Shown here: one piece after another, positions 26,344 to 36,811 of the stretch
Layout of the letters: the number at the start of each line of letters is the position of its first letter
How positions within the stretch are numbered: the first letter of the stretch is position 1
Source: Sphingopyxis italica
GTDB taxonomy: Bacteria; Pseudomonadota; Alphaproteobacteria; Sphingomonadales; Sphingomonadaceae
Direction of reading: 5' to 3'
DNA length: 64,000 nucleotides
NCBI RefSeq assembly: GCF_011926545.1
Contig: NZ_JAATIT010000003.1
Location: 124,001-188,000, forward strand
Program-made: the position numbers and the translations under genes
The notes under the pieces: model-generated
Seen by the model: the letters and a program-made list of their open reading frames with translations, nothing else
Database searches by the model: none
Told to the model about the DNA's origin: nothing

Positions 26344-26656
26344 TCAAGTTCCTTTCAGTGACCTTGCCGGGGACGGGGAAGCGCGTGAACAGCGGTATAT
26401 CCGGCCCTCTATGGGAGGGGGATTGGGCTGGTAGGGCGGCGCTAGCCAGTCAGCGTGACAAGGAATGGGCTCCATCGGAAACGCCAAGCGTGCCCCAGCC
26501 CGGCGGCGGGAAGAGGCACAATGTCGGCGTGTTGATATTTATTATAACAGATTCGCAACAAAATTGCCACCCCCGCACGGAAAAGCGCGGGTCGGCACCT
26601 TGACGGCTCCTCACACCCGTTTCACCTTGAAACGAAATCATAGATAGGGAGCCGGT
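26344..26656. promoter_or_regulatory. Divergent intergenic region of carD and an SDR gene
   Basis: About 310 bases with no convincing gene. The minus strand has a perfect TATAAT (26546-26541) in an AT-rich island, a reasonable -10 for carD with a long leader; no good -35 could be named. AGGGAG at the right end is the ribosome-binding site of the SDR gene. Nothing else was recognised. Confidence 0.4.
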
Positions 26657-27481
26657 ATGAAAGATCAAATCTGGTGGGTCACCGGGGCGTCGTCGGGCAT
26701 CGGCGCGGCGCTGGCCAAGGCACTGGCGACGCGCGGGGCGAAGCTGATCCTGTCGGGACGAAACGTCGCGGCGCTCGAGGCGGTCGCCGCCGAATGCGCG
26801 ACCGAGACGCTGGTCCTGCCGTTCGAGGCGACGGACTACGCCGCCCTTCCCGCGATCGCGAAACAGGCCTGGGCGTGGCAGGGGCGCGTCGATGGCCTCG
26901 TCAACAATGCGGGCATCTCGCAGCGCAGCCTCGCGATCGAGACCGACTTTTCGGTTTATGAGCGGATCGTCGCGGTCGACCTGCTCGCGCCCATCGCGCT
27001 CACCCAGCAATTGCTGCCGCGCATGGTCGGCGCGGGCGGCGGGCAGATCATCGCGATATCGAGCGTCGCGGGCATCGCGGGCGTGCCGCTACGCAGCGCC
27101 TATTCGGCGGCGAAGCACGGCATCATCGGCTATCACGACGCGGTGCGCGCCGAAAACGAGCATCTCGGCCTCAAAGTCCTCGTCGTCGCGCCGGGGTCGG
27201 TGCGCACCAACGTCAGCCGCAACGCGCTGAACGCCGACGGCAGCGTCCGCGGCACGAGCGACGCGGCGATCGAGAACGGCCTGTCGCCCGATGACGCCGC
27301 CGCGCAGATGCTCGCCGCCGTCGATGCCGGCACCCGCGAGTTGATCGTTGCGGAAGGCGCCGAAGCGGCGATAGCCGGCCTGCGCCGCGGCGATCCCGAC
27401 GCGCTGTTCGACCGGATGAGCGCGATGGTCCAGGCGGGCTATGCGGCGCAGATGAAGGCCGGCCGCGCGACCCTGACCTGA
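26657..27481 (+). CDS. Short-chain dehydrogenase/reductase
   Basis: A 274-residue classical SDR. The dinucleotide motif TGASSGIG is at residues 9-16, the NNAG motif at 83-86, and the catalytic Ser135/136, Tyr149 and Lys153 (YSAAK) are in place. Sequence resembles the DHRS7-like group of SDRs with unknown substrate. AGGGAG precedes the ATG. The last codons and stop lie in a perfect 19-base tandem duplication. It appears monocistronic. Confidence 0.88.
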   Translation: MKDQIWWVTGASSGIGAALAKALATRGAKLILSGRNVAALEAVAAECATETLVLPFEATDYAALPAIAKQAWAWQGRVDGLVNNAGISQRSLAIETDFSVYERIVAVDLLAPIALTQQLLPRMVGAGGGQIIAISSVAGIAGVPLRSAYSAAKHGIIGYHDAVRAENEHLGLKVLVVAPGSVRTNVSRNALNADGSVRGTSDAAIENGLSPDDAAAQMLAAVDAGTRELIVAEGAEAAIAGLRRGDPDALFDRMSAMVQAGYAAQMKAGRATLT

Positions 27482-27500
27482 CCGCGCGACCCTGACCTGA
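27463..27500. repeat. 19-base tandem duplication over a stop codon
   Basis: CCGCGCGACCCTGACCTGA occurs twice without a gap (27463-27481 and 27482-27500). The SDR stop codon is the last triplet of the first unit, so the second unit lies outside the gene. Confidence 0.9.
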
Positions 27501-27526
27501 ACCCCAATCGGGACGCCCGCCGCGAT

Positions 27527-29581
27527 CTATTTGGCCGCGATCACCGGCGGCGCCTTGCCGGCGTCACTTGCGATATAGGCGGGGTTGAAGCGTTCCAGCC
27601 ATTTCCGTGTCGCCTCGAGAAACTCGGCTTCGTCCGAGGGTGCCGGAAAATTGTGGGTATTGTCGGGCTGGTAAAGATAGTCGAAATCCTGCCCGCGCAC
27701 TTTTCCGGACCGCTCGAGCGCGCTGACCAACCCCTTGGCCTGGGCGAGTGGCACGCGATCGTCCTTGACCCCGTGCACGATCAGGATGGGCGACCACTTG
27801 CCTTCGGCGTTCTGCGTCGGCGAAACCGTGTCGAGGTCCGCCGTGCCCTTTGACAGATAGTTGGAACCAAAGCGTCCAAGGTAGTTCCGATCATATTTCC
27901 GCATTTCGCCAAGATCATACACCCCGGCCCCGGCGATCGTGCAGCGCCACCGGGCGGGGTCGCGCTGCGCGGCGCGGGCGGAGGCATATCCGCCATAGGA
28001 CCAGCCCATCATGCACGCGCGCTTGGGATCGACCGTGCCCTGCGCCGCCAGATAGTCGATCGCGTCGTTGAGATCGTCCTGCATCCGAAGGCCGAACCCG
28101 TCGTCCCGCCCCTTTTTGATCCAGTCGCGGCCGTAACCGCCCGAACCGCGGTAATTGGGCTGCACCACCACATAGCCGAGCTCGGCGATAGCCTGATGCC
28201 AGGCGAAGGGGCCAAAGCCTTCTTCGTCGCGCGGTCCAAAGGGACCGCCGTGGGTGATCATCACCACCGGCAAATTGCGCTGCCCCTCACGATGCCGCGG
28301 CATCGTCACGACCGCATGAATCTTTTCTCCGTCGCTTGCGGGGTAGATAATCGTTTTGGTGGGATTCATTTCGGCTTCGCCGAAATATTCGTTGGAATAA
28401 CCGATCCGCGCGACCTTTCCCGTATCGGTGTTGAACGAATAATAGATTCCGGTCTGGTTCGTCTTTCCGACCCAAACCAGCATATTCTTGTCGCCGAGGT
28501 CGCTGGAAACAATCCGGGCATTGCCCGCGCCAAATTGCTGTTCGAACATGTCTTGCACGGCCTTCAGCCGCTCATCCATCCAGTAGATTTTCGAACGATT
28601 CTCGACGACCGACACCGATTGCAGCTGGTTGCAGCTTTCGTTGCAACCCAACTCGCCCACGTCATAGCCTTCGACCGCGAAAATCGGCTCGCCAAGTTCC
28701 ATGGTCGCGAGGTCGATCTTGTAGACCTTGTCGAAGCCATCCTTGTTGCTGGTGACGATGGCTTTGCCTTCCTCGGCCAGAAAAATTTCCGGAACCAATA
28801 AATCGCCGGAAAAGGTCGGATCGGCTTTGTCATATATGGTCTTGAGATTTTCGTCCGGCGTCGCGCGATAAAGAACGCGTGTCTTACCGCTGTCGCGGTC
28901 ATAGCCGACGCCCATACGAACGACGCCCTTGCCATCCGCTGCCCAGCCGCCGACCAGAATATTCGGCTTTTGCACCAGCTTGAAACGCCCCGTACGAACA
29001 TCGACGTCGATCACCTCGGGTCGGCCGAGATATTCATAACCATAGGTCAGCGACGTGCGCGAAAGGAGCAGGCGCTCGTTCTTGTGATCGACATGGATGA
29101 TATCGCTGGCACTTCCAGCCGCATCTTTCCACGCCAGCGGCGCAAGCTTTTTGCCTTCGACATCATAGCTGAAAAGTCGGCCCATTTCGCCTTCGAACAG
29201 TCCGATCTCGCCCGAAGCGGCCGTCACCACCAGCGTCCGGTTTCCCACCCAGCGCCAGCTGATGATTCGACGATCGCCGAATTCCTTATAGGCCTCGGTC
29301 TTCAGGAAATAATCGGGCTGGGCCTTTCCGGTCAGGTCGAAGATGGCAAGATATTCGACGCCCTTGTAGCTGACCTTTGCGGCCATCTTGCTTGCATCGG
29401 GCGACAGCCGCGGCATCTGCAGGGTCGCTCGATTGGCAAATTGGGACACCGGCACGCGCCCTTCGATCGTCGAAGGGGGCTGGGCCGCTTGCGCTGTCGC
29501 GACAGTCCACGACATGGCGACCGCAAGCGATGCGGTCGCCAGAATCGACCTCACGGAATTCCGGTAGAAGCTTCTATTCAC
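27527..29581 (-). CDS. S9-family prolyl-oligopeptidase-like peptidase, exported
   Basis: A 684-residue peptidase with a signal peptide (SILATASLAVAMSWTVATAQA), a beta-propeller N-terminal half and a C-terminal alpha/beta-hydrolase domain. The nucleophile is Ser528 in MGWSYGGYA, with the acid in HGVKDDRVP and histidine in DNTHNFP. HGGPFGPRD is the oxyanion region. The start is GTG 29581, 6 bases after a GGGGGAGA site, preferred over an ATG 14 codons upstream. It likely cleaves short peptides in the periplasm. Parts of the gene are less GC-rich than its neighbours. Confidence 0.9.
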   Translation of the reverse strand: MNRSFYRNSVRSILATASLAVAMSWTVATAQAAQPPSTIEGRVPVSQFANRATLQMPRLSPDASKMAAKVSYKGVEYLAIFDLTGKAQPDYFLKTEAYKEFGDRRIISWRWVGNRTLVVTAASGEIGLFEGEMGRLFSYDVEGKKLAPLAWKDAAGSASDIIHVDHKNERLLLSRTSLTYGYEYLGRPEVIDVDVRTGRFKLVQKPNILVGGWAADGKGVVRMGVGYDRDSGKTRVLYRATPDENLKTIYDKADPTFSGDLLVPEIFLAEEGKAIVTSNKDGFDKVYKIDLATMELGEPIFAVEGYDVGELGCNESCNQLQSVSVVENRSKIYWMDERLKAVQDMFEQQFGAGNARIVSSDLGDKNMLVWVGKTNQTGIYYSFNTDTGKVARIGYSNEYFGEAEMNPTKTIIYPASDGEKIHAVVTMPRHREGQRNLPVVMITHGGPFGPRDEEGFGPFAWHQAIAELGYVVVQPNYRGSGGYGRDWIKKGRDDGFGLRMQDDLNDAIDYLAAQGTVDPKRACMMGWSYGGYASARAAQRDPARWRCTIAGAGVYDLGEMRKYDRNYLGRFGSNYLSKGTADLDTVSPTQNAEGKWSPILIVHGVKDDRVPLAQAKGLVSALERSGKVRGQDFDYLYQPDNTHNFPAPSDEAEFLEATRKWLERFNPAYIASDAGKAPPVIAAK

Positions 29582-29670
29582 GCGGCAATCTCCCCCTCGA
29601 CTGCCCCAAGGCTTAGCGGACAATCGCGTCAGAACTCAACCCGCAAGCCGCACCTTTCATCGATAATGGC

Positions 29671-29707
29671 GAAACCCCGCCGGATCGCTCCGGCGGGGCC
29701 TTGTTTT
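29671..29707. terminator. Hairpin after hppA
   Basis: A perfect 10-base-pair stem (CCCCGCCGGA at 29675-29684 with its complement at 29689-29698) around TCGC. It lies 28 bases beyond the hppA stop. Minus-strand T-richness is limited to TTT, while the plus strand continues CCTTGTTTT, so the direction is not certain. Confidence 0.6.
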
Positions 29708-29725
29708 GCCCGCGGACGGCCCGGC

Positions 29726-31846
29726 CTACGCCGCGCCGTGCGCCAGCGCCGCGAGGAGCAGGATCGCCACGATGTTGGTGATCTTGATCATCGGATTCAC
29801 GGCAGGCCCCGCCGTATCCTTGTACGGATCGCCGACGGTGTCGCCGGTCACCGCGGCCTTATGGGCCTCGCTGCCTTTGCCGCCGTGGTTGCCGTCTTCG
29901 ATGTACTTCTTGGCGTTATCCCATGCGCCGCCGCCCGAGGTCATCGAGATGGCGACGAACAGCCCGCCGACGATCACGCCGAGAAGGAGTGCGCCAAGCG
30001 CCTCGAGCGCCGCCGCCGGGCCGGCGACCGCGCGGATCACGAAGAACACGACGATCGGCGCAAGCACCGGCAGCAGCGACGGAATGATCATTTCCTTGAT
30101 CGCTGCTTTGGTGACGAGGTCGACGGTGCGGGCATAGTCGGGGCGGCTGGTGCCGTCCATGATGCCCTTGTTGTTCGCGAACTGGTCGCGGACGTCCTTC
30201 ACCACGTCGCCCGCCGCGCGGCCGACCGCGGTCATGCCCATCGCACCGAACAGGTACGGCAGGAGCGCGCCGAGCAGCAGCCCGACGATGACGTAAGGCG
30301 ACGACAGCGAGAAGGTCAGCGGCGCGTCGATGCCGAGCACCGCCGAATATTCGGCGATGTCGGCCGTATAAGTGCCGAACAGCACCAATGCCGCGAGGCC
30401 CGCCGAACCGATGGCATAGCCCTTGGTCACCGCCTTGGTCGTGTTGCCCACGGCGTCGAGCAAGTCGGTCTTTTCACGAACCGAATCGTCGAGGCCCGCC
30501 ATTTCGGCAATGCCGCCAGCGTTGTCGGTGACGGGACCATAAGCGTCGAGCGCGACGACCATTCCCGCGAGCGCAAGCATCGCGGTGGCGGCAAAGGCGA
30601 TGCCGATGATGCCCGCGGTCTGGTAAGCGACGATGATGCCGACGCAGATGACGAGCGTCGGCAGCGCGGTCGATTCAAGGCTGATGGCGAGGCCCTGGAT
30701 CACATTGGTGCCGTGACCCGTTTCCGAAGCCTTGGCAATGCTGCGCACCGGGCGATAATTGGTGCCGGTGTAATATTCGGTGATCCAGATGATCAGCCCG
30801 GTGATGACGAGGCCGAGCAGCGAGCAGAAGAACAGATCTTCGCCGTTGAAGTCGGTGCCGGCGATGTTCGCGCTCATGTCGCCGAGCGCATAGCTGGTCG
30901 AGAACCAGATCGCCGGGATCGAGAGGACCGCGGTGACGAGGAAACCCTTGTACATCGCGCCCATGACGTTCTTGCCGCTGCCGAGACGCACGAAGTAAGT
31001 GCCGATGATCGAGGTGATGATGCACACGCCGCCCATCAAGAGCGGCAGCGTCATCAGCGGCAACAGCATGTCGCCCGCGCCCTTCAGGAGCAGCGCGATC
31101 AGCACCATCGTGGCGCCGACGGTGACGACATAGGTTTCGAACAGGTCGGCCGCCATGCCGGCGCAGTCGCCCACGTTATCGCCGACGTTATCGGCGATCA
31201 CCGCCGGGTTGCGCGGATCATCCTCGGGGATGCCCGCCTCGACCTTGCCGACGAGGTCGGCGCCGACGTCGGCCGCCTTGGTGAAGATACCGCCGCCGAG
31301 GCGCGCGAAGATCGAGATCAGCGAGGCGCCGAAAGCAAGCGCGACGAGCGCGTCGACCACGGTGCGATCGTCACCGCCGACGGTGAAGCCACCGGGACCG
31401 GTCAGATACCAGAAAAAGACCGAGATCGCGAGGAGCGCGAGGCCCGCCACCAGCATACCTGTGATCGCGCCGGCGCGGAACGCCATGGTCAGGCCCGCCT
31501 GCAGCCCGGTCTGCGCCGCCGCCGCGGTGCGGACGTTGGCTTTCACCGAGATGTTCATGCCGACGAAGCCGGCGACGCCCGACAGAACGGCGCCGATGAC
31601 GAAGCCGGTCGCCGAGATCGGGCCAAGGAACAGCCCGACGAGAATGGCGACGACGACGCCGACGATGGCGATGGTGCGATATTGGCGGCCCAGATAGGCC
31701 TTGGCGCCTTCCTGGATGGCGCCAGCGATTTCCTGCATCTTCTCATTCCCCGCCGATGCGCTGAGCACCTGCCGCGAGGTAATGAAGCCATAGAGCACGG
31801 CCACCAGGCCGCACGCTATCGCGATCAAAACCGGATCCGGATTCAT
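29726..31846 (-). CDS. hppA: Membrane-bound proton-translocating pyrophosphatase
   Basis: A 706-residue integral membrane enzyme that couples pyrophosphate hydrolysis to proton export. About 16 hydrophobic segments are present. The active site is intact: [18 protein letters not shown], then [19 protein letters not shown], and near the C-terminus [15 protein letters not shown]. The lysine in GNTTKA is the residue that marks potassium-independent enzymes, so this should be a K+-independent proton pump. GGAAGGAA lies upstream of the start. The genes on both sides read in the same direction but at distances over 100 bases. Confidence 0.95.
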   Translation of the reverse strand: MNPDPVLIAIACGLVAVLYGFITSRQVLSASAGNEKMQEIAGAIQEGAKAYLGRQYRTIAIVGVVVAILVGLFLGPISATGFVIGAVLSGVAGFVGMNISVKANVRTAAAAQTGLQAGLTMAFRAGAITGMLVAGLALLAISVFFWYLTGPGGFTVGGDDRTVVDALVALAFGASLISIFARLGGGIFTKAADVGADLVGKVEAGIPEDDPRNPAVIADNVGDNVGDCAGMAADLFETYVVTVGATMVLIALLLKGAGDMLLPLMTLPLLMGGVCIITSIIGTYFVRLGSGKNVMGAMYKGFLVTAVLSIPAIWFSTSYALGDMSANIAGTDFNGEDLFFCSLLGLVITGLIIWITEYYTGTNYRPVRSIAKASETGHGTNVIQGLAISLESTALPTLVICVGIIVAYQTAGIIGIAFAATAMLALAGMVVALDAYGPVTDNAGGIAEMAGLDDSVREKTDLLDAVGNTTKAVTKGYAIGSAGLAALVLFGTYTADIAEYSAVLGIDAPLTFSLSSPYVIVGLLLGALLPYLFGAMGMTAVGRAAGDVVKDVRDQFANNKGIMDGTSRPDYARTVDLVTKAAIKEMIIPSLLPVLAPIVVFFVIRAVAGPAAALEALGALLLGVIVGGLFVAISMTSGGGAWDNAKKYIEDGNHGGKGSEAHKAAVTGDTVGDPYKDTAGPAVNPMIKITNIVAILLLAALAHGAA

Positions 31847-32029
31847 GCGTGACTATTCCTTCCCGTTGAGAAGGGCGACGCAGAAGATAGCAGTCGAGCA
31901 CGTCCGACTTATTGATGCCGGTTCGCTCTCTCCCCTGATGCGACCGCCCCAAATTTGGACGGGCGAGTTATGGGAAGAAAGAATGCCAAGGGCAAGCCCG
32001 GTTATTCGGCGCTTTTGCGGGCTTTCGCG

Positions 32030-32962
32030 TCAGTGCATGAAACCGAGCCGCTCGGGCGGCGCGATGCGCTGGGCGCGGTGGGTGAGCATGATCCCGTCGC
32101 CCACCCCGGCGTGGCCGATCGGGGTCGCCGCGACGTTCAGCGCCGCCGCGATCGCGCGAATGTCGCTCGCCGCGCCCGAGTCTGCGGTGAACAGCAGCTG
32201 ATAATCGTCGCCCGCCGTCGCCGCCGCGAGCCGCGTGTCGAGCACATCGGGCCGCACCGCGAGCAGCGCCGCCGACAGCGGGATCGTCTCGAGCATGATG
32301 CCCAGTTCGCACCCGCTCGCCTCCGCCATGCGTTGCGCGTCGATCAGCAGGCCGTCGGAGACGTCCATCATCGCATGGACGGGATTCGCAATGGCCTGTC
32401 CGAACGCCAGCTGTGGCTGCGGACGGCGATAGGCGTCGAGGCAGGTTTCATTCGGATCGACCTGCCCCAGCCGCATCGCGAGCCCGAGCCCGGCGTCGCC
32501 GATCGTCCCCGTGACCCAGATCTGGTCGCCCGGCCGAACCCCGCTTCGCGCCGGCGCCCCCGTCGCGGGCGCTTTGCCGATCGCGGTCAGCCCGAAGGTG
32601 CGCGGCGCGCCCGCCGGAATGCCCACCGTATCGCCGCCGAGCAGCGGCACTTCGTACCGGCGCAGCACCTCGCCCAGACCGCGGACGAACGCCGCGTCCC
32701 AATGTTCGTCCCCGGTCAGGCTGTAACCGACGAGCACGCCGAGCGGCGCCGCCCCCTTGGCGGCGAGATCGGAAAGGTTCACCGCGACGAGCTTCCACGC
32801 GACATCCTGCGGCCGCTCGTCGGGAAGGAAATGGACGCCCTCGACGATCATGTCGTGGGTCAGGACGAGATCGCCCAGCACCGCCGCATCGTCGGCCAGG
32901 CCGCGCGCGGCGGGATCGGTCGCGATGCTTCGCAGGCGGGCGATGAAATCGGCTTCGCTCAT
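32030..32962 (-). CDS. thiL: Thiamine-monophosphate kinase
   Basis: A 310-residue enzyme that phosphorylates thiamine monophosphate to the diphosphate cofactor. Family signatures are DDAAVL near the N-terminus, VLTHDMIVEGVHF, WKLVAVNLSDLAAKGAAPLG, GGDT, and MMDVSDGLLIDAQRM. It is downstream of nusB in the same direction, a widely conserved pair, although an intergenic repeat (33009-33146) has been inserted between them here. Confidence 0.96.
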   Translation of the reverse strand: MSEADFIARLRSIATDPAARGLADDAAVLGDLVLTHDMIVEGVHFLPDERPQDVAWKLVAVNLSDLAAKGAAPLGVLVGYSLTGDEHWDAAFVRGLGEVLRRYEVPLLGGDTVGIPAGAPRTFGLTAIGKAPATGAPARSGVRPGDQIWVTGTIGDAGLGLAMRLGQVDPNETCLDAYRRPQPQLAFGQAIANPVHAMMDVSDGLLIDAQRMAEASGCELGIMLETIPLSAALLAVRPDVLDTRLAAATAGDDYQLLFTADSGAASDIRAIAAALNVAATPIGHAGVGDGIMLTHRAQRIAPPERLGFMH

Positions 32963-33008
32963 GGGGAGAAGCCTAGAGGATACCGGTGCGGTATAAAAGA
33001 TACCCTCG

Positions 33009-33146
33009 ATCCTCCCTGCCGCGCAGCGGTGGGGAGGTGGCAGCGCGTAGCACTGACGGAGGGGCTATTGGCGCAACGTCGCCGCCCCTCCACCACTCGC
33101 TTTCAGCGAGCGGTCCCCCTCCCCATGCCTACGGCACAGGGAGGAT
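33009..33146. repeat. Composite intergenic repeat, copy B
   Basis: Bounded by ATCCTCCCTG and CAGGGAGGAT, with inner blocks GGGGAGGTGGCAGCGCG and CTCGCTTTCAGCGAGCGG. It matches copy C at 41390-41526 closely in layout and is related to copy A at 15117-15250. It lies between nusB and thiL, ending 6 bases from the nusB stop. Confidence 0.85.
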
Positions 33147-33152
33147 CTGTCA

Positions 33153-33602
33153 TCACTTCGCCCGCACATCCTTACCGATCGCATCGAGCAGCCCGTTGGC
33201 GAACCCCGCCTCGCGCTGGTCGAAAAATGCCTTCGCGACATCGACATATTCGCTGACCACCGCACCCACCGGCACGTCGCCGCGCGCCATCAGCTCGTAA
33301 GACCCCACCCGCAGGATCGCCTTCATCGTGCGATCGAGCCGGTCCATCGACCAGCCGCTCGCGAGCCGCGCGATGATCGCCGCATCGATTTCTTCGGCGC
33401 GCGCCAGCGTGCCCTTCACGATGTCATCGAAAAATTCGGTGTCGGCATCGGCATATTCGGCGTCCTCGATCGTCGCGCCGATGCGGTGCTGATGGAATTC
33501 GTGGATCAGCTTGGCCACGGGCGTGCCCTCCATCTCGTGCTGATAGAGTGCCTGGACGGCGGCAAGGCGGGCGGCGGAGCGGGATTGGGCGCGTTTGTTC
33601 AT
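33153..33602 (-). CDS. nusB: Transcription antitermination factor NusB
   Basis: A 149-residue all-helical RNA-binding protein that, with NusE (S10), promotes antitermination of rRNA operons. Recognisable are the basic N-terminus SRSAARLAAVQALYQHEM, a central FFDDIVKG, and the C-terminal LRVGSYELMARGDVPVGAVVSEYV and FVNGLLD-like FANGLLD. The ribosome-binding site is weak. It is cotranscribed with thiL in many alphaproteobacteria; ribH, often upstream, is not here. Confidence 0.96.
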   Translation of the reverse strand: MNKRAQSRSAARLAAVQALYQHEMEGTPVAKLIHEFHQHRIGATIEDAEYADADTEFFDDIVKGTLARAEEIDAAIIARLASGWSMDRLDRTMKAILRVGSYELMARGDVPVGAVVSEYVDVAKAFFDQREAGFANGLLDAIGKDVRAK

Positions 33603-33640
33603 GGTTTTCGCTTCTAACTCAATTCGTCATTCACTCAAAT

Positions 33641-33718
33641 CGTCATCCCGGCGAAGGCCGGGATCTCGCCGGTGGTTCTTGACGCGAGGTCGAGATCCCG
33701 GCCTTCGCCGGGATGACG
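33641..33718. repeat. 78-nt intergenic palindrome, copy 2
   Basis: The same 28-base arms as at 13353-13430, again separated by exactly 22 bases; only the spacer differs. It lies between hisD and nusB, two leftward genes, about 38 bases upstream of nusB. Confidence 0.9.
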
Positions 33719-33741
33719 GATAAAAGGGAGACTTGGGCGGT

Positions 33742-35034
33742 TTATTTCAATCGGTTCTGAACGCTCAGCGCATGGGCGGGAAGTCCCTCGGCGCCGGCGA
33801 GCGCGACCGCCGCGGGGCCGATCGCGGCGAGGCTCGCTTCGTCGAGCGCGAGAAAGCTGGTGCGCTTCATGAAGTCGGTGACCGACAGCCCGCTCGAAAA
33901 GCGCGCGCGGCGGCCGGTGGGGAGGACGTGGTTGGGGCCGGCGACGTAATCGCCGATCGCTTCCGGCGTCTGGCGGCCGAGAAAGACCGATCCGGCGTGA
34001 CGCACCTTGGCGAACAGCGCGTCGGCCTGGGCGGCATCGACCGCGAGTTCGAGATGTTCGGGCGCGAGCCGGTCGCACAGCGGAATTGCATCGGTTAGGT
34101 TCGGCACAATGATGATGGCCCCGTATGCCACCCAACTGGCGCGCATCGTCGCGCCGGACGCCAGACTACGAATCTGATGCTCAATATTTTCAACGACCGC
34201 ATCGGCGAAGTCGCCATCGTCGGTGAAGAGGATCGACTGGCTCGTCGGGTCGTGCTCGGCTTGACTCAAGAGGTCTGCGGCGATGACATGCGGTTCGTTC
34301 TTCGCGTCGGCGACGACGACGATCTCGCTCGGCCCCGCGACCATGTCGATGCCGACGACGCCGTAGAGCTGGCGCTTCGCTTCGGCGACCCAGGCATTGC
34401 CCGGGCCGGTAACGACGTCGACCGGCGCGACGCGGTTCGTGCCATGGGCGAGCGCCGCGATCGCCTGCGCGCCGCCGACGCGCCAGATTTCGTCGACCCC
34501 GCCGATATGCGCCGCGGCCATCACGACCGGATTGACCTCGCCGCCCGGCGTCGGGGTCATCATCACGATACGCTCCACCCCCGCGACCTTGGCGGGAAGG
34601 ATGTTCATCAGCACCGACGAGGGGTAGGCGGCGCGCCCGCCGGGGACATAGACCCCCGCCGCATCGACCGCGTTCCAGCGCGCGCCGAGCCGCACCCCCG
34701 CGGTGTCGCGATAGTCGCGATCCTGCGGCAGCTGCGCGGCGTGATAGGCGCGGATGCGTTCCGCCGCGAGGTTCAGCGCATCGCGCAGCGCGGGCGCGAG
34801 CGCGTCATACGCCTCGGCGCATTCCTGCTTCGAGATGCTCCACCCGCTCGCGTCCAGATCGAAGCGGTCGAATTTTGCGGTATAGTCGGCGAGCGCCGCG
34901 TCGCCCTCGGCCTTCACCCGCGCGATGATCGCAGCGACGTCGGCGGACACATCGGAATCGCTCTCGCGCCGATCATTGACCAGCGCGTCGAACTCGGCGG
35001 CAAAGCCGGGATCGGAAGCGTCAAGCCGCCGCAT
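33742..35034 (-). CDS. hisD: Histidinol dehydrogenase
   Basis: A 430-residue zinc enzyme that performs the last two NAD-dependent steps of histidine synthesis. Visible blocks are [24 protein letters not shown], the signature [27 protein letters not shown] (Gln/His metal site), APEHLELAV and [25 protein letters not shown] in key fragments. The ATG at 35034 lies inside the end of hisG (14-base overlap) with GAGG nine bases upstream, so the two genes are translationally coupled. Confidence 0.97.
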   Translation of the reverse strand: MRRLDASDPGFAAEFDALVNDRRESDSDVSADVAAIIARVKAEGDAALADYTAKFDRFDLDASGWSISKQECAEAYDALAPALRDALNLAAERIRAYHAAQLPQDRDYRDTAGVRLGARWNAVDAAGVYVPGGRAAYPSSVLMNILPAKVAGVERIVMMTPTPGGEVNPVVMAAAHIGGVDEIWRVGGAQAIAALAHGTNRVAPVDVVTGPGNAWVAEAKRQLYGVVGIDMVAGPSEIVVVADAKNEPHVIAADLLSQAEHDPTSQSILFTDDGDFADAVVENIEHQIRSLASGATMRASWVAYGAIIIVPNLTDAIPLCDRLAPEHLELAVDAAQADALFAKVRHAGSVFLGRQTPEAIGDYVAGPNHVLPTGRRARFSSGLSVTDFMKRTSFLALDEASLAAIGPAAVALAGAEGLPAHALSVQNRLK

Positions 35035-35689
35035 CGGCTGCGGCCTCACGGAACTTCTCGACCAGCGCCGGCACTTCGGCCGACCGCAGCTTGAACGCCG
35101 CGCGGTTGACGATCAGCCGCGCCGACACCTCGCTGATGATCTTCTGCTCGGCGAGCGCATTTTCGACGAGCGTGCGCCCGGTCGAAACAAGGTCGACGAT
35201 GTGCGAAGCGAGACCCAGCTTCGGCGCGATCTCCATCGCGCCGTTCAATTTGATACATTCGGCCTGGATGCCCTGCGCCTCGAACCAGCGGCGCGTCGTC
35301 CCGGGATATTTGGTCGCGACGCGAATATGGCTTTCGCCCCCCAATTCGTTGGCGCCCGGCGGCGCGCTGCCCTCGGGCCCCGCGAGCGACAGGCGGCAGT
35401 GGCCGATACCGAGGTCGACCGGGGCATAAAGCTCCGAATAATCGAACTCGTCGACGACGTCCGATCCGACGATGCCGAGCTGCGCCGCGCCATGCGCGAC
35501 GAAGGTCGCGACGTCGAACGCGCGCACGCGGATCAGCGAGATGTGCGGCTGGTTTGTCCCAAAAACTAACGCCCTGCTTTTCTTGTCGAAAAACTCGTCC
35601 GAAGGCTCTATCCCGACGCGCGCAAGCAGGGGCAGCGCCTCGTCGAGGATGCGCCCCTTCGGGATGGCAAAGATGATTGGTTCGGGCAT
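35021..35689 (-). CDS. hisG: ATP phosphoribosyltransferase, short form
   Basis: A 222-residue HisG catalysing the first step of histidine synthesis. Blocks include [43 protein letters not shown] and the PRPP-binding [11 protein letters not shown]. The C-terminal regulatory domain is absent, marking the short HisG_S form, which requires HisZ for activity; no hisZ is in this window. ATG 35689 gives the normal [12 protein letters not shown] start. It is divergent from a DUF2332 gene. Confidence 0.96.
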   Translation of the reverse strand: MPEPIIFAIPKGRILDEALPLLARVGIEPSDEFFDKKSRALVFGTNQPHISLIRVRAFDVATFVAHGAAQLGIVGSDVVDEFDYSELYAPVDLGIGHCRLSLAGPEGSAPPGANELGGESHIRVATKYPGTTRRWFEAQGIQAECIKLNGAMEIAPKLGLASHIVDLVSTGRTLVENALAEQKIISEVSARLIVNRAAFKLRSAEVPALVEKFREAAADAAA

Positions 35690-35728
35690 AGGCTTGCGCG
35701 CCCATAAGCGGCGAGAGGAAAAAGGGCA

Positions 35729-36811
35729 ATGAGCGAGCGTTACGAGTTCATTGACATGGCTCAGACCGGTCCCAAGGCTGTCCGCACGGCTTTTGCCAAT
35801 CAGGTCGCCTATTGCCGCGCCAATGATGCGCGGGTGACCGCGCGAGTCGTCGCCGCGCTGGGCACCTTGCTCGACAAGCCCGCAAGCGAATTCGCGCACC
35901 GCATCGCGGGCTGGCAGGGCGCGCCGCTCGCCGACGCGCTGCCGCTGCGCGCCGCGGGCGGCATCCATGCGCTCCACCTGTCCGAAGCGGCGCATGAACT
36001 CGCCCCCGTCTATGCCGATGCGGAGGATATCAACGACGAAGCCGTCATCGCCGGCGTCGTCCGGCGGCACGACGCCGCGCTTCTCGCGTGGCTCGACGGC
36101 CCGCCGCAGACGAACGAAGCCGGCCGCTCATCGAACTTCATCGCCGCGATGCTGTGGCTCGCCGAGCAGGGCCTGCCGCCACGCTTCGATTGCCTCGAGA
36201 TCGGGTCGAGCGCCGGGATCAACCTGATGATCGACCGCTATCATTACGAGCTCGGTGGCGTGCATATCGGGCCGCGGCCCGGCGCGATGGCCTTCGCCCC
36301 CGAATGGCGCGGCGATCATCCGCCGATGCACGACATCGAAATCGCGAGCCTCAAGGGCTGCGACGTCGCGCCGGTCGACCTGACCGACCCCGTGCAGGCG
36401 CTGCGGATCCAGGCCTATATCTGGCCCGAGCACCACATCCGGTTCGCGCGCCTGGAGGCCGCGATCGCCGCGGCGCATGAAGCGAAGCCCAATCTCGTTC
36501 ACGCCAACGCCGCCGATTTCGTCGAGGCCGAGCTCGCCACGCCCCAGCCGGCGGGCACGACGCGTGTGCTGATGCACTCGATCGTCTGGCAATATGTCCC
36601 CGCCGACCAGCAGGCGCGCGTCACCGCCGCGATGGAAGCCGCGGGCGCGCGAGCCACGGCCGAGCGCCCGCTGGCATGGATCGCGCTCGAGGCGAACCGG
36701 ACGGTGCATCATCACGAACTGGTGGTGCGCTATTGGCCGGGCGGCGGCGCGGCGCAGAAGCTTGCCCACGCCCATGCGCATGGCGCGTGGGTAGAGTGGC
36801 TCGCGCGCTAA
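35729..36811 (+). CDS. DUF2332 family protein
   Basis: A 360-residue cytoplasmic protein of the DUF2332 family. Diagnostic segments are [44 protein letters not shown] and [25 protein letters not shown] resembles the SAM-binding glycine loop of methyltransferases, but no substrate is known. A GAGG-AAAAAGGG stretch precedes the start. The stop overlaps that of the convergent DUF1465 gene by four bases. Confidence 0.88.
   Translation: MSERYEFIDMAQTGPKAVRTAFANQVAYCRANDARVTARVVAALGTLLDKPASEFAHRIAGWQGAPLADALPLRAAGGIHALHLSEAAHELAPVYADAEDINDEAVIAGVVRRHDAALLAWLDGPPQTNEAGRSSNFIAAMLWLAEQGLPPRFDCLEIGSSAGINLMIDRYHYELGGVHIGPRPGAMAFAPEWRGDHPPMHDIEIASLKGCDVAPVDLTDPVQALRIQAYIWPEHHIRFARLEAAIAAAHEAKPNLVHANAADFVEAELATPQPAGTTRVLMHSIVWQYVPADQQARVTAAMEAAGARATAERPLAWIALEANRTVHHHELVVRYWPGGGAAQKLAHAHAHGAWVEWLAR

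Noticed and set aside
28970..31852. A 960-codon plus-strand open frame opposite hppA and the S9 peptidase
   Set aside because: It is rich in histidine, arginine and aspartate, as expected for the antisense of coding DNA, and crosses an intergenic terminator.
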